A DNA stretch of 49,062 nucleotides from positions 1-49,062 of the IMG/VR virus record IMGVR_UViG_3300008113_000098. One strand, given 5' to 3'. The position numbers were made by a program, and so were the translations under genes. Under the pieces are notes generated by a model that was not told where the DNA came from, did no database searches, and saw only the letters and a list, made by a program, of their open reading frames with translations. Of this stretch, positions 13,260-20,338 are shown piece after piece (positions within the stretch are counted from its first letter, which is position 1; each line of letters opens with the position of its first letter). The stretch is from a virus.

Positions 13260-13616
13260 ATGACCACCAAGAAAAAGCCCGCTCGTGTCTCTTCTCCTAA
13301 TAACCCCGACCTCTTCTCTAATCTTGAGAAGCTTGATGACGAAGTATTGCAGCAAGTAGAGAGGAAGGTACAAGAGATTCGAGTCTCTCGCACGAAGAAG
13401 AATTTTCCCTTTACTGTTGGTCGCTATCAATATGTCTACGAACCTTCTCTTCAACAGTTGTTCTCTTTGAAGGATGATGGTCATCTATATCCAAGCTCAT
13501 ATCAATTTCTAGTTGATGTCGCTGTGCGTTCCACTTCTAATCGCGCGTTTCTCATTCGCAATCTCATCGAACACATGATGGGAATTCTCGGCCACCTTTC
13601 GAGGATTGCAGTATGA
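13260..13616 (+). CDS. Hypothetical protein, 118 aa
   Basis: The protein has a basic N-terminus (MTTKKKPARVSS), a coiled-coil-like segment (LEKLDDEVLQQVERKVQEI), then a mixed domain with an aromatic strand (GRYQYVYEPSLQQLF). It overlaps the next gene by 4 bp (ATGA). Its function is unknown. Confidence 0.65.
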   Translation: MTTKKKPARVSSPNNPDLFSNLEKLDDEVLQQVERKVQEIRVSRTKKNFPFTVGRYQYVYEPSLQQLFSLKDDGHLYPSSYQFLVDVAVRSTSNRAFLIRNLIEHMMGILGHLSRIAV

Positions 13617-13951
13617 CGTACATATTTCCAGCACAGGCAGGAGAAGTTGAGTTTGCAAAAACTCAAATCGCAAAGCTTATTCTTAAGTATATCCGCTTAG
13701 TGAGGAAGTCCAAGAAGTGGAAGAAGAATATTTTTTATCTACAGCGAAAGAATGCAAAGATGCACAAAGAAATTTACTCTTTGAATCAACTCTTGTCAGA
13801 TCCAACCATAATCTTCTTTATGACGAAGCTTTTAGCTAACATGGAATCTACTCGATACCACACCAAAGAACGAAACTCGACCATGCTTATAAAAGATTTC
13901 GAGATTCGTGATAACCTTTTGAAAGAAGCTAAGGATCGGGGGTGGCTGTGA
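13613..13951 (+). CDS. Hypothetical basic helical protein, 112 aa
   Basis: Long helices dominate (KTQIAKLILKYIRLVRKSKK, YLQRKNAKMHKEIYSLNQLL). The protein is basic and could form a coiled coil. It is coupled to its neighbours by ATGA at the 5' end and GTGA at the 3' end. No family is recognised. Confidence 0.62.
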   Translation: MTYIFPAQAGEVEFAKTQIAKLILKYIRLVRKSKKWKKNIFYLQRKNAKMHKEIYSLNQLLSDPTIIFFMTKLLANMESTRYHTKERNSTMLIKDFEIRDNLLKEAKDRGWL

Positions 13952-14109
13952 ATATCGAACGCATGTTACAAGACCATCTCTGGAATGAGATCCTCTCAGT
14001 AGAGTTGAAGATCGCAGAACATCTCAAAGAAGTTGATGCATTGAAGCTTCGCAAGGATAAGCTAGAACGTATCGCTTCCGCCGCTGAAATCCCTCACCCT
14101 GACGACTAA
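13948..14109 (+). CDS. Small helical protein, 53 aa, GTG start
   Basis: The frame starts at GTG 13948, overlapping the previous stop as GTGA, and ends with TAATG into the next gene. The sequence (M)NIERMLQDHLWNEILSVELK and HLKEVDALKLRKDKLERI is heptad-like and likely a coiled coil. A later ATG at 13963 is an alternative start. Confidence 0.58.
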   Translation: MNIERMLQDHLWNEILSVELKIAEHLKEVDALKLRKDKLERIASAAEIPHPDD

Positions 14110-14222
14110 TGAAAATTCTCCTCTTCCTTATGGCGGGCGCCCTGACTATCATGGTACTCGCCTTTGTTCTTATCCATAAGTATCTCAACACACGAGATGA
14201 GTATTGGTGGGGAGAACACTAA
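14109..14222 (+). CDS. Tiny single-pass membrane protein, 37 aa
   Basis: This TAATG-coupled frame encodes MKILLFLMAGALTIMVLAFV as one transmembrane helix, plus a short polar tail (HKYLNTRDEYWWGEH). Its size and context resemble small phage membrane peptides that modify the host envelope. It ends by TAATG coupling to the next gene, which supports its reality. Confidence 0.62.
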   Translation: MKILLFLMAGALTIMVLAFVLIHKYLNTRDEYWWGEH

Positions 14223-14485
14223 TGGGAATTCTGAATCATATCTATGAAATGGCTCAGAAGGATACCATTGCTCTGAATAGATTTAAGACGGCTGAATCTC
14301 TTAACTCTACCATGATGTACCTCTCTAACAAGAAGTGGATTCCTTCTCAGCTTCCTTTTGTTGAAGCACTCGTCAAGTTAATCGAGATTGAGAAGACCCA
14401 ACTAATCGAGTTAGGTTTGTACGAGCTTGCACATAACCACCCGGACTTTCAACAAGAGAAAGATGATAACTCTTCCCAAGAATAA
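14222..14485 (+). CDS. Hypothetical helical protein, 87 aa
   Basis: The start at ATG 14222 overlaps the preceding TAA. The protein is helical throughout (NHIYEMAQKDTIALNRFKTA, FVEALVKLIEIEKTQLIEL). It overlaps the GroES-like gene by 23 bp, so the two are probably co-translated. No family is recognised. Confidence 0.65.
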   Translation: MGILNHIYEMAQKDTIALNRFKTAESLNSTMMYLSNKKWIPSQLPFVEALVKLIEIEKTQLIELGLYELAHNHPDFQQEKDDNSSQE

Positions 14486-14867
14486 GGTAGCCGTAGCTTA
14501 CATCGGTGATCCGGAGAAAACAAAGAGTGGACTCTACATTCCAGACGTTGCCAAAGAACGAGCGGATCAGGGAATTGTTAAGTATATCGGACCAGAAGTT
14601 AAGGATATACAGATTGGGGACTATGTTGTATTTAGTGGATGGACAGGAACAGTCCTCCATATCGAAGGTGAAGGTGGACTTATCATTCTCCCCGAAGATC
14701 AAATCGAATGCAAGCTTCATCCAGACTCTACATCCATTTCAGGATTATATCACATGAGTCGTGAAGGTGGATTCTTCCCTGCAACTTACGAGTCCGCAGT
14801 AGACTTGATTCGCCAGCAGTATTGGGAACTTCCGCGCAAGCTTAACCTCAAGAATAGGAAGGATTAA
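14463..14867 (+). CDS. GroES-like co-chaperonin
   Basis: This 134-residue protein begins MITLPKNKVAVAYIGDPEKT, followed by KSGLYIPDVAKERADQGIVK, VKDIQIGDYVVFSGWTGTVL and EGGLIILPEDQIECKL. This reproduces the Cpn10 order: beta strand, mobile loop ending in a G-hydrophobic-x-P segment, V-G-D-x-V strand, and E-D-I end strand. The GroES domain takes about 90 residues. The remaining 45 form an extension rich in aromatic residues (GLYHMSREGGFFPATYESA). Like T4 gp31 it probably replaces host GroES on GroEL to fold a phage protein such as the capsid. ATG 14463 is chosen from the domain boundary and GAGAAAG upstream. Confidence 0.83.
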   Translation: MITLPKNKVAVAYIGDPEKTKSGLYIPDVAKERADQGIVKYIGPEVKDIQIGDYVVFSGWTGTVLHIEGEGGLIILPEDQIECKLHPDSTSISGLYHMSREGGFFPATYESAVDLIRQQYWELPRKLNLKNRKD

Positions 14868-14869
14868 AG

Positions 14870-15055
14870 ATGGTACTCTCCTACCAAACTCGCGCAAAGT
14901 TGTATGAAGTATTAAAGCTGAACAGAGATGCCTTAATGAGTAATACACACACCGAGGCTAGGGCTATGCTCATCGCGGCTAAACTTATTCTCTTGGAAGA
15001 GTTAATAAATGAAGACGCTGCCAAGGCAGAGCTACCTCCCGAAACGGAGACATAA
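14870..15055 (+). CDS. Hypothetical helical protein, 61 aa
   Basis: This small, mostly helical protein (TRAKLYEVLKLNRDALMSN, ARAMLIAAKLILLEELINED) has an acidic end. It follows the GroES-like gene by 2 bp. Its size and Leu/Ala-rich helices suggest an oligomerising small protein, but no family is known to me. Confidence 0.62.
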   Translation: MVLSYQTRAKLYEVLKLNRDALMSNTHTEARAMLIAAKLILLEELINEDAAKAELPPETET

Positions 15056-15057
15056 GG

Positions 15058-15309
15058 ATGAAACTCCTAGAAGGAAACGGATTTAAGTTCCTGGAAGTTA
15101 CTCTTGCATTAACCAACAGGAAGATTTACTTTAATACGAATTGCATCCTTGGTATAGAGGAGGATACCTCTGTCGCCGGAGCAGAACAACTCTATGTATC
15201 TCTTTCTCACGGTCCTCCATTTTTGATTAAAGGAACTCTAGCCCAGTTCTTCTCTACGCTCGGTTGCAATACCTTCACCGAACCCATCAACGGGGAGCTG
15301 CCTTTCTAA
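15058..15309 (+). CDS. Hypothetical beta-rich protein, 83 aa
   Basis: Predicted strands dominate (GFKFLEVTLALTNRKIYF, ILGIEED, EQLYVSLSHGPPFLI). It shares TAATG coupling with the MazG-like gene downstream. No domain is recognised. The placement suggests production with the nucleotide-metabolism enzymes. Confidence 0.6.
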   Translation: MKLLEGNGFKFLEVTLALTNRKIYFNTNCILGIEEDTSVAGAEQLYVSLSHGPPFLIKGTLAQFFSTLGCNTFTEPINGELPF

Positions 15310-15629
15310 TGCGTATCGCATCGATCCAAAAAGAAATCCATCGGACTGCAAAAGAAAAGGGTTGGTGGGATCTCCCGCGTAGCGACGGAGACTGCATTGC
15401 TCTCATGCATTCTGAATTGAGCGAAGCCTTAGAAGATATTCGGAATAGTAAACTTCGAATCTATTTCGAAGGTGACAAGCCTACCGGACTTCCAATCGAA
15501 CTTGCCGACTGTATCATTCGCATTCTTGACTACGCCGAAAAGCACTCGATTAATATGGAAGATGCACTTTACGCGAAGATGAAATATAATGAGACTCGTC
15601 CCTACCGACATGGAGGAAAAGCATTATGA
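15309..15629 (+). CDS. MazG-like NTP pyrophosphohydrolase
   Basis: This 106-residue protein has IQKEIHRTAKEKGWWD, then ALMHSELSEALEDIRN (the E-x-x-E type metal site) and ELADCIIRILDYAEKHSINM (the E-x-x-D pair), followed by KMKYNETRPYRHGGK. This is the compact MazG/dUTPase-2-like all-alpha fold that hydrolyses NTPs to NMPs plus pyrophosphate. In phages it may clean nucleotide pools or lower (p)ppGpp. It is coupled by TAATG upstream and ATGA downstream, next to the diphosphohydrolase-like gene. Confidence 0.85.
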   Translation: MRIASIQKEIHRTAKEKGWWDLPRSDGDCIALMHSELSEALEDIRNSKLRIYFEGDKPTGLPIELADCIIRILDYAEKHSINMEDALYAKMKYNETRPYRHGGKAL

Positions 15630-16075
15630 CCACCCCTCTAATTCCATTCTATACTTGTTCAGTTTGTTATAATAAGGATGCTTGCAGTAGCATTGGACGT
15701 TGTACACGAGATTTTTTAACTCCCTCATCCCTCAAAGAAGGAGTCAAGTTCGACTCAGATAAATTCTACCGTCCCGAACTAATCACTCCAGAATTTATCT
15801 TTGAGCTTTCGGGAGTTCTTGCTTATGGTGCAAAGAAGTACGAAGATAGAAACTGGGAAAAGGGAATGAAGTGGTCACGTCCTTTCGGTGCGCTCATGCG
15901 TCACTTATGGGCGTGGTGGCGAGGAGAAGATAAAGATCCCGAAACAGGATTCTCTCATCTGGCTCACGCTGCTTGTAATGTCATGTTTCTGTTAACATTC
16001 CAGTTACGTGGAAGCGGTACGGATGATAGGTTCTTTATCCTCACTTCACTACAAGAGAAGAAGAAAGATGAGTAA
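15626..16075 (+). CDS. dATP/dGTP diphosphohydrolase-like protein (DUF5664-type)
   Basis: In this 149-residue protein the core is KFYRPELITPEFIFELSGVL, AYGAKKYEDRNWEKGMKWSR, FGALMRHLWAWWRGEDKDPE and GFSHLAHAACNVMFLL, matching the phage dATP/dGTP diphosphohydrolase family. A Cys cluster in the first 30 residues (C-x2-C, then two more Cys) is extra and could bind zinc. Together with the MazG-like neighbour it would shape the dNTP pool ahead of the polymerase, whose ATG lies inside its last codons. No PurZ-like gene for modified adenine is present here. Confidence 0.82.
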   Translation: MTTPLIPFYTCSVCYNKDACSSIGRCTRDFLTPSSLKEGVKFDSDKFYRPELITPEFIFELSGVLAYGAKKYEDRNWEKGMKWSRPFGALMRHLWAWWRGEDKDPETGFSHLAHAACNVMFLLTFQLRGSGTDDRFFILTSLQEKKKDE

Positions 16076-17681
16076 CATTTCTTCTCGCAAGGTTTCTCAC
16101 ATTGGCCCACTAGACGCATCCATCTTTATTTTGGGTGATGCGCCAGGAGATGATGAGAACCTACAACAGATTCCCTTCGTAGGAAGGACAGGAGAATATC
16201 TTAATTATCTTCTCTCTTCCGTAGGAATTGACAGAGATTCCTGTCGTCTAGGTAATGTGGTCAACTATCAGCCACGTGGAAATGACTTCAAGCTTCTTCA
16301 CGGTTCTCCTCAACTTCAAGAAGGAAGAGTAGAACTTCTTACGTATCTCCGAGAACACACACCGAAGATCATTATTCCTATGGGAACTGAAGCTCTTCGT
16401 GCTTTAAGTTTGGGAGATAGTATTTGGAAGTGGCGAGGTAGTGTTCTTCGTTATGGTAGTTCTCTGGTTATTCCTACGCTTCATCCATCCGATGCCTTTC
16501 ACGATGGACAAGTTCCTCCTATTATCGAGTTCGATTTACGTCGAGCCAAGAGGGTATTAGAACATGGCTACAACACTCCTGTTCATTATTTTGATACGAA
16601 CCTTGAATTCTCTAGACTTGTCGACCTCCAATCTAAAGTTCGTGGGGCAAAATTTATCTCAGCTGACATCGAATCAATCAAAGGTACAACACATATACTC
16701 TGTATTGGATTCGCTACTTCAAAGTCAGATGCGTATTGCATCCGTAATGATTATCCTTTGGGTCAAGGCACTGATCCTGCTTTTCGTGCTGCTGTCCAAT
16801 CCATCCTGGATGCAGCAAATTCTATCACTTTTCATAACGGGCTCTTTGACACAGAGGTTCTGGATCTTAATGGTATTCATGTGGATCTAAAGAAGTATGA
16901 CTTCGATACCATGTATGCTCAACGTGTCATTGCTCCCGAACTTCCCATCGGACTAGACTTCTGTACTTCTATTTATACTGACGAACCTTACTACAAAGAT
17001 GAAGGCAAGGAAAACTCTACAAGATTTCGCGATACTCTTTGGGAATATAACTGCAAAGATTGTATTGTAACCTACGAGATTCGAGAGAAGCAGCAAGAGA
17101 TTTTCGATGCAGACGAACTGTTTAGAAATACATTTAAGTATCAGATGTCTCTCATTCCCGTCGCACGCCATATTAGTGGAAGTGGTATGCTTCCTGATAA
17201 CGAGCGGATCAATGAACTTAGAACGCATATCGAAAGCAAGCTAGAGAATTTCCGCACACTTCTTTATGGTATTAACGGAGCTTACTTCTTAACCTCCTCA
17301 CCAAAGCAAGTCATTGAATTCCTGCACAAGAAACTTGGCTTGCCGACGCGCAGCAACCGCGAAAATAAAGTCACAACAAATGAGGATGCGCTGGTATCTC
17401 TTGTTCACTATGCGCAAAAAGAAATGGATCTCCGAAAGACAGAGAAGTCAAAGCGCGAGTGGTTCTTCAAGCTCAGTGCTATCAAGCTTCTTCTCAAGGT
17501 TAGAGGCTACGAGAAACTACTTTCTTCTTATCTTAGCATTACTCCTTCTCCTGATGGCCGCCTGCGAAGTAGTTATAAAATTAGTGGAACGGAGACGGGA
17601 AGGTGGAGCGCGAGTAACTATGTGGATGGCAGCGGCTTTAACGCACAAACACTCCCACGAGAAGAGATCGAGGTAGAGTAA
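16068..17681 (+). CDS. DNA polymerase family A, fragment 1: UDG-like + 3'-5' exonuclease + thumb
   Basis: This 537-residue protein contains GDAPGDDE...IPFVGRTG at residues 23-42 and LHPSDAF, the motifs of a family 4-like uracil-DNA glycosylase domain. It lacks the usual four cluster Cys. A DnaQ-type exonuclease follows: ADIES near 195, HNGLFDTE near 255 and YNCKDCIV near 326. The thumb and first palm part end at ISGTETGRWSASN near 509 and NAQTLPRE. The chain stops before motif A, which lies in the gene at 17911. Start ATG 16068 overlaps the upstream stop. Fragments must assemble to make a working replicative enzyme. Confidence 0.9.
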   Translation: MSNISSRKVSHIGPLDASIFILGDAPGDDENLQQIPFVGRTGEYLNYLLSSVGIDRDSCRLGNVVNYQPRGNDFKLLHGSPQLQEGRVELLTYLREHTPKIIIPMGTEALRALSLGDSIWKWRGSVLRYGSSLVIPTLHPSDAFHDGQVPPIIEFDLRRAKRVLEHGYNTPVHYFDTNLEFSRLVDLQSKVRGAKFISADIESIKGTTHILCIGFATSKSDAYCIRNDYPLGQGTDPAFRAAVQSILDAANSITFHNGLFDTEVLDLNGIHVDLKKYDFDTMYAQRVIAPELPIGLDFCTSIYTDEPYYKDEGKENSTRFRDTLWEYNCKDCIVTYEIREKQQEIFDADELFRNTFKYQMSLIPVARHISGSGMLPDNERINELRTHIESKLENFRTLLYGINGAYFLTSSPKQVIEFLHKKLGLPTRSNRENKVTTNEDALVSLVHYAQKEMDLRKTEKSKREWFFKLSAIKLLLKVRGYEKLLSSYLSITPSPDGRLRSSYKISGTETGRWSASNYVDGSGFNAQTLPREEIEVE

Positions 17682-17914
17682 TGCAGACATCAGACATTCA
17701 CTTGCTTAAAGGCCATTTCAAAGTAAAGGAGTTTGATGATGGTTTTATCACCGTCTCTCAGCAACAGTACCTAGAGAATAGACAAATGCTCGGCTTCAAG
17801 GATTCTCACGAACTTTACGAATTTATAGATGAGCTTGCTAAAATTATTCCTCGACCGAAGAAAAGCGATCGCACTGATACTTACGTAGGTGAGAGATGGA
17901 AGTATGATCTATGA
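17681..17914 (+). CDS. Unknown ORF inserted between polymerase halves
   Basis: This 77-residue protein begins MQTSDIHLLKGHFKVKEFDD and has a C-terminal helix and a basic end (RPKKSDRTDTYVGERWKYDL). It starts by TAATG overlap with fragment 1 and ends by ATGA overlap with fragment 2, so all three are translationally coupled. It has no homing-nuclease motif and no intein or intron boundary sequence. It could help join the two polymerase subunits, or be a remnant of an insertion. Confidence 0.75.
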   Translation: MQTSDIHLLKGHFKVKEFDDGFITVSQQQYLENRQMLGFKDSHELYEFIDELAKIIPRPKKSDRTDTYVGERWKYDL

Positions 17915-18687
17915 GCAGAAAAATTCCCCTCCGTTCTATCATTAGAGCCCGCGATGGTTGTTCTCTAATCTCTGTAGACTTATCCGCCGCCGAGGCCTGG
18001 GTTGTTGCATATCTCGCAAGAGACTTAAATATGCAGCGAGAGCTTGCGAGTGGAGATCTTCACAAATATGCTGCATCAATTATCTTTCAAAAACCTACCA
18101 CAGAAATTACTAAGGAAGAGCGATATGTCGGGAAGAAAGGAAACCATTCACTTAACTATCGAACTTCAGCTGGAAAGCTCTGTGAGTCCATTAACAAAGA
18201 AGGCATTATTACGGTTTCTCTCCCTCAAACCAAAACATACTTCGAGCGTTGGCATAGCGCATTTAGCGTTCGAATGTGGTGGGCGGAAATTGATGATAAA
18301 CTTCGACGGGACCGAACACTCATCACTCCGTATAAGAGGAAGCGAATCTTCTTCGGACTCTGGAACGATGATCTACTTAAAGAAGCTACCGCATATGTTC
18401 CTCAGTCTACGGTAGCAGATCATATGAATGGTGCAGTCCAACCTGAACTTGGAATTGAAGGTGGACTTCTAACCATTTATCGAAACATCATTCTTCCCAG
18501 CAAAGAAGAAATTAGAATGATTCAGACGGCTCACGATTCGGTTGTTCTTGAATGCCCGCGACCGCTTATCTCTGAAATCTCAGAGCAGACTGTTTCTATC
18601 TTGAAGCGTCCGTTAGTGGTTGGCGGAGAAACCTTTACCATTCCGGTGGACTGTGACATCTATCCCGAACGATGGGGAGAAAAGTAA
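17911..18687 (+). CDS. DNA polymerase family A, fragment 2: palm and fingers
   Basis: This 258-residue protein begins with KIPLRSIIRARDGCSLISVD, the sequence expected right after the NLQ-P-R box that ends fragment 1. Motif A is DLSAAEA (D23, E28), motif B is R71-Y-V-G-K75-K-G-N-H79-S-L-N-Y83, and motif C is H208-D209-S210. The catalytic Asp residues and the fingers Lys are present, and the motif spacing matches E. coli Pol I (52 and 134 residues against 53 and 124). Position 762 of Pol I is His here instead of Phe, Tyr or Leu. Motif C has Ser in place of Glu. Confidence 0.9.
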   Translation: MSRKIPLRSIIRARDGCSLISVDLSAAEAWVVAYLARDLNMQRELASGDLHKYAASIIFQKPTTEITKEERYVGKKGNHSLNYRTSAGKLCESINKEGIITVSLPQTKTYFERWHSAFSVRMWWAEIDDKLRRDRTLITPYKRKRIFFGLWNDDLLKEATAYVPQSTVADHMNGAVQPELGIEGGLLTIYRNIILPSKEEIRMIQTAHDSVVLECPRPLISEISEQTVSILKRPLVVGGETFTIPVDCDIYPERWGEK

Positions 18688-19864
18688 TCTTCTTCCTAAC
18701 TCTGCTGGAGAGAGGAAGTTAGATGATTGGATTGCTTCTTTCGGTGAGTGGGCATTGCCTCGATGCGATGCACCAAAAGAATTTGTCTTCTGGTCAGCAA
18801 TCTTTGCTATCGCATCTGCGTTAAGAAAGCAAGTTAAGATTCCACAGAAACATTTAGGATCATGGGAATGTTATCCTCATTTATATATCAAATACGTTGG
18901 TCCTCCCGGAATGCGAAAGACGACCTCCATGATGGGATTTGCTAAGCCACTATTAGATCAAGTTCCTGCTCTTCGTTGCGGACCTACATATTTCACGAAA
19001 GAACTTCTGATCGAAGAGATGATTAAGTCTCCTGATTCTTCCATCTATCTTATGGTTGGCGAGTTCGGAGATCTCATGCAGAAGAATAAATCAGGCGAGA
19101 TGTACGACTTCCTCACTTCGATGCACGATAACAAGAAGACTCTTGAGATCGGCACGATGATGAGAGGTGTACAAGTTCTATCTAATCCCTGCTTGAATAT
19201 GTTTGCTGCTACAACTCCCGCGTGGATCTCAGAGAATATGTCAGCTGGTGTTGTTGGTGGTGGATATGCTTCACGAGTCATTCATGTTTATGCCGATCAG
19301 CTTAGAGAGCCGAAGCTAATCTATACTTCTACAATGAAAGAGCATAAGACAGATGAACTAGAACTTGCACTGATGAATGATCTTGTAGAGATCTCGAATC
19401 TAACGGGAGATTTTGACTTTGCTCCTGGCATGGAAGATCTTCTTAACGAATGGAATACTCGCCATGCCTCTTCTCCTTTAGTTGATCCCCGATTTGCCGG
19501 CTACCATTCCCGCAAGCCGATGCAGATTTTAAAGCTCGCGATGATTCGAAGCGTATCCCAACGTAACGATCTAATAATCAATGAGTCAGATTTTACATGG
19601 GCGGTAGGAGCACTAGAATCCACTGAACCTAAGCTAGCTAATATCTTCGGCGGCGTTGGCAAGAACGAATATATATTCGACATGGATGCGATCTCTGGTT
19701 ATGTTCTAACGAACCCAGGTGCATCACAGAAAGAGATCTATAACGTATTTAAGAACGTGGCTACGTATGATAAATTCTGTGAGCTACTTCGTGGTTGTGT
19801 TATGACAGGCGATTTAATCTATAAGAGCGAGAACGGAGAAACTACCTACTATCCTAACGACTAA
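18620..19864 (+). CDS. DUF3987-type helicase/primase-like ATPase
   Basis: The core LDDWIASFGEWALPRCDAPK, FVFWSAIFAIASALRKQV, then Walker A GPPGMRKTTS and Walker B-like YLMVGEFGDLM fit the DUF3987 group of phage and plasmid ATPases. These often act as the helicase part of primase-helicase proteins. The C-terminal 60 residues look like a winged helix (GASQKEIYNVF...). No ATG or GTG exists in frame ahead of the conserved core. TTG 18620 inside the polymerase gene is the nominal start, and the true start is uncertain. It is probably the replicative helicase partner of the split polymerase. Confidence 0.8.
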   Translation: MAEKPLPFRWTVTSIPNDGEKSNLLPNSAGERKLDDWIASFGEWALPRCDAPKEFVFWSAIFAIASALRKQVKIPQKHLGSWECYPHLYIKYVGPPGMRKTTSMMGFAKPLLDQVPALRCGPTYFTKELLIEEMIKSPDSSIYLMVGEFGDLMQKNKSGEMYDFLTSMHDNKKTLEIGTMMRGVQVLSNPCLNMFAATTPAWISENMSAGVVGGGYASRVIHVYADQLREPKLIYTSTMKEHKTDELELALMNDLVEISNLTGDFDFAPGMEDLLNEWNTRHASSPLVDPRFAGYHSRKPMQILKLAMIRSVSQRNDLIINESDFTWAVGALESTEPKLANIFGGVGKNEYIFDMDAISGYVLTNPGASQKEIYNVFKNVATYDKFCELLRGCVMTGDLIYKSENGETTYYPND

Positions 19865-19865
19865 C

Positions 19866-20291
19866 ATGAGATGCGATAACGTCTATAAAGGATGGAAAAG
19901 AAAGTGTCATACGAGACTTGAAGAATATTTTGGTAACTACGGTAGCATTTCTTATAGGTGTCCGCGATGTGCCTTAGTCGATCGAGGAAGATGTTGGAAG
20001 TGTGGCGATCTTAGATCTAAACCTTTATCAGCATTCTGCGATTCCTGCATAAAAGAGAAAGAAAGAAATAACCGAAGAAACTATGCACGAACCAAGAAAG
20101 GAAGAGAAGCTATCCTTCGCTACCGCAGAAGTGAAAAGTGTTTAGAGAACAAACGAGAATCAGCACGCAAGAGATACATAAGAAAGAAAAAGAAACTTAT
20201 TCGAGATATTGCATTTAAACTTGGATATTCTTCCATCCCCCGGCAAGAGCCTCCGATACAGAAGTCTGGATATAGTTGTGAGATAGAATAA
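19866..20291 (+). CDS. Zinc-ribbon, strongly basic protein
   Basis: In this 141-residue protein, C-P-R-C, C-W-K-C and C-D-S-C pairs in residues 35-60 suggest two zinc knuckles. A long Lys/Arg-rich helical tail follows (RYIRKKKKLIRD and similar). It is a likely nucleic-acid binder. The end of the protein overlaps the shared terminator. It is the last gene of the early strand. A role as transcription factor or endonuclease cannot be decided: no H-N-H pattern is seen. Confidence 0.68.
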   Translation: MRCDNVYKGWKRKCHTRLEEYFGNYGSISYRCPRCALVDRGRCWKCGDLRSKPLSAFCDSCIKEKERNNRRNYARTKKGREAILRYRRSEKCLENKRESARKRYIRKKKKLIRDIAFKLGYSSIPRQEPPIQKSGYSCEIE

Positions 20292-20338
20292 AAAAGGCCC
20301 CGCTTCCTCGATGTGTTGAGGGAGCAGGGCTTTTTTTA
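20290..20338. terminator. Bidirectional terminator between convergent blocks
   Basis: AAAAAAGGCCC-C-GCTTCCTC (from 20290) pairs with GAGGGAGC-A-GGGCTTTTTTT (to about 20338), making a GC-rich stem with A-runs and T-runs on each side. It works for both the + strand early block and the - strand late block, which stop within a few bases of it. Confidence 0.95.

Noticed and set aside
17681-17914. Group I intron or intein in the polymerase gene
   Set aside because: The inserted segment is an open reading frame with its own overlapping start and stop. No intein splice residues or intron core motifs are seen.
18672-18700. +1 frameshift fusing polymerase fragment 2 to the ATPase
   Set aside because: AAG followed by UAA does not form a recognised slippery site, and a TTG start is possible. 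Left as a start-codon question.
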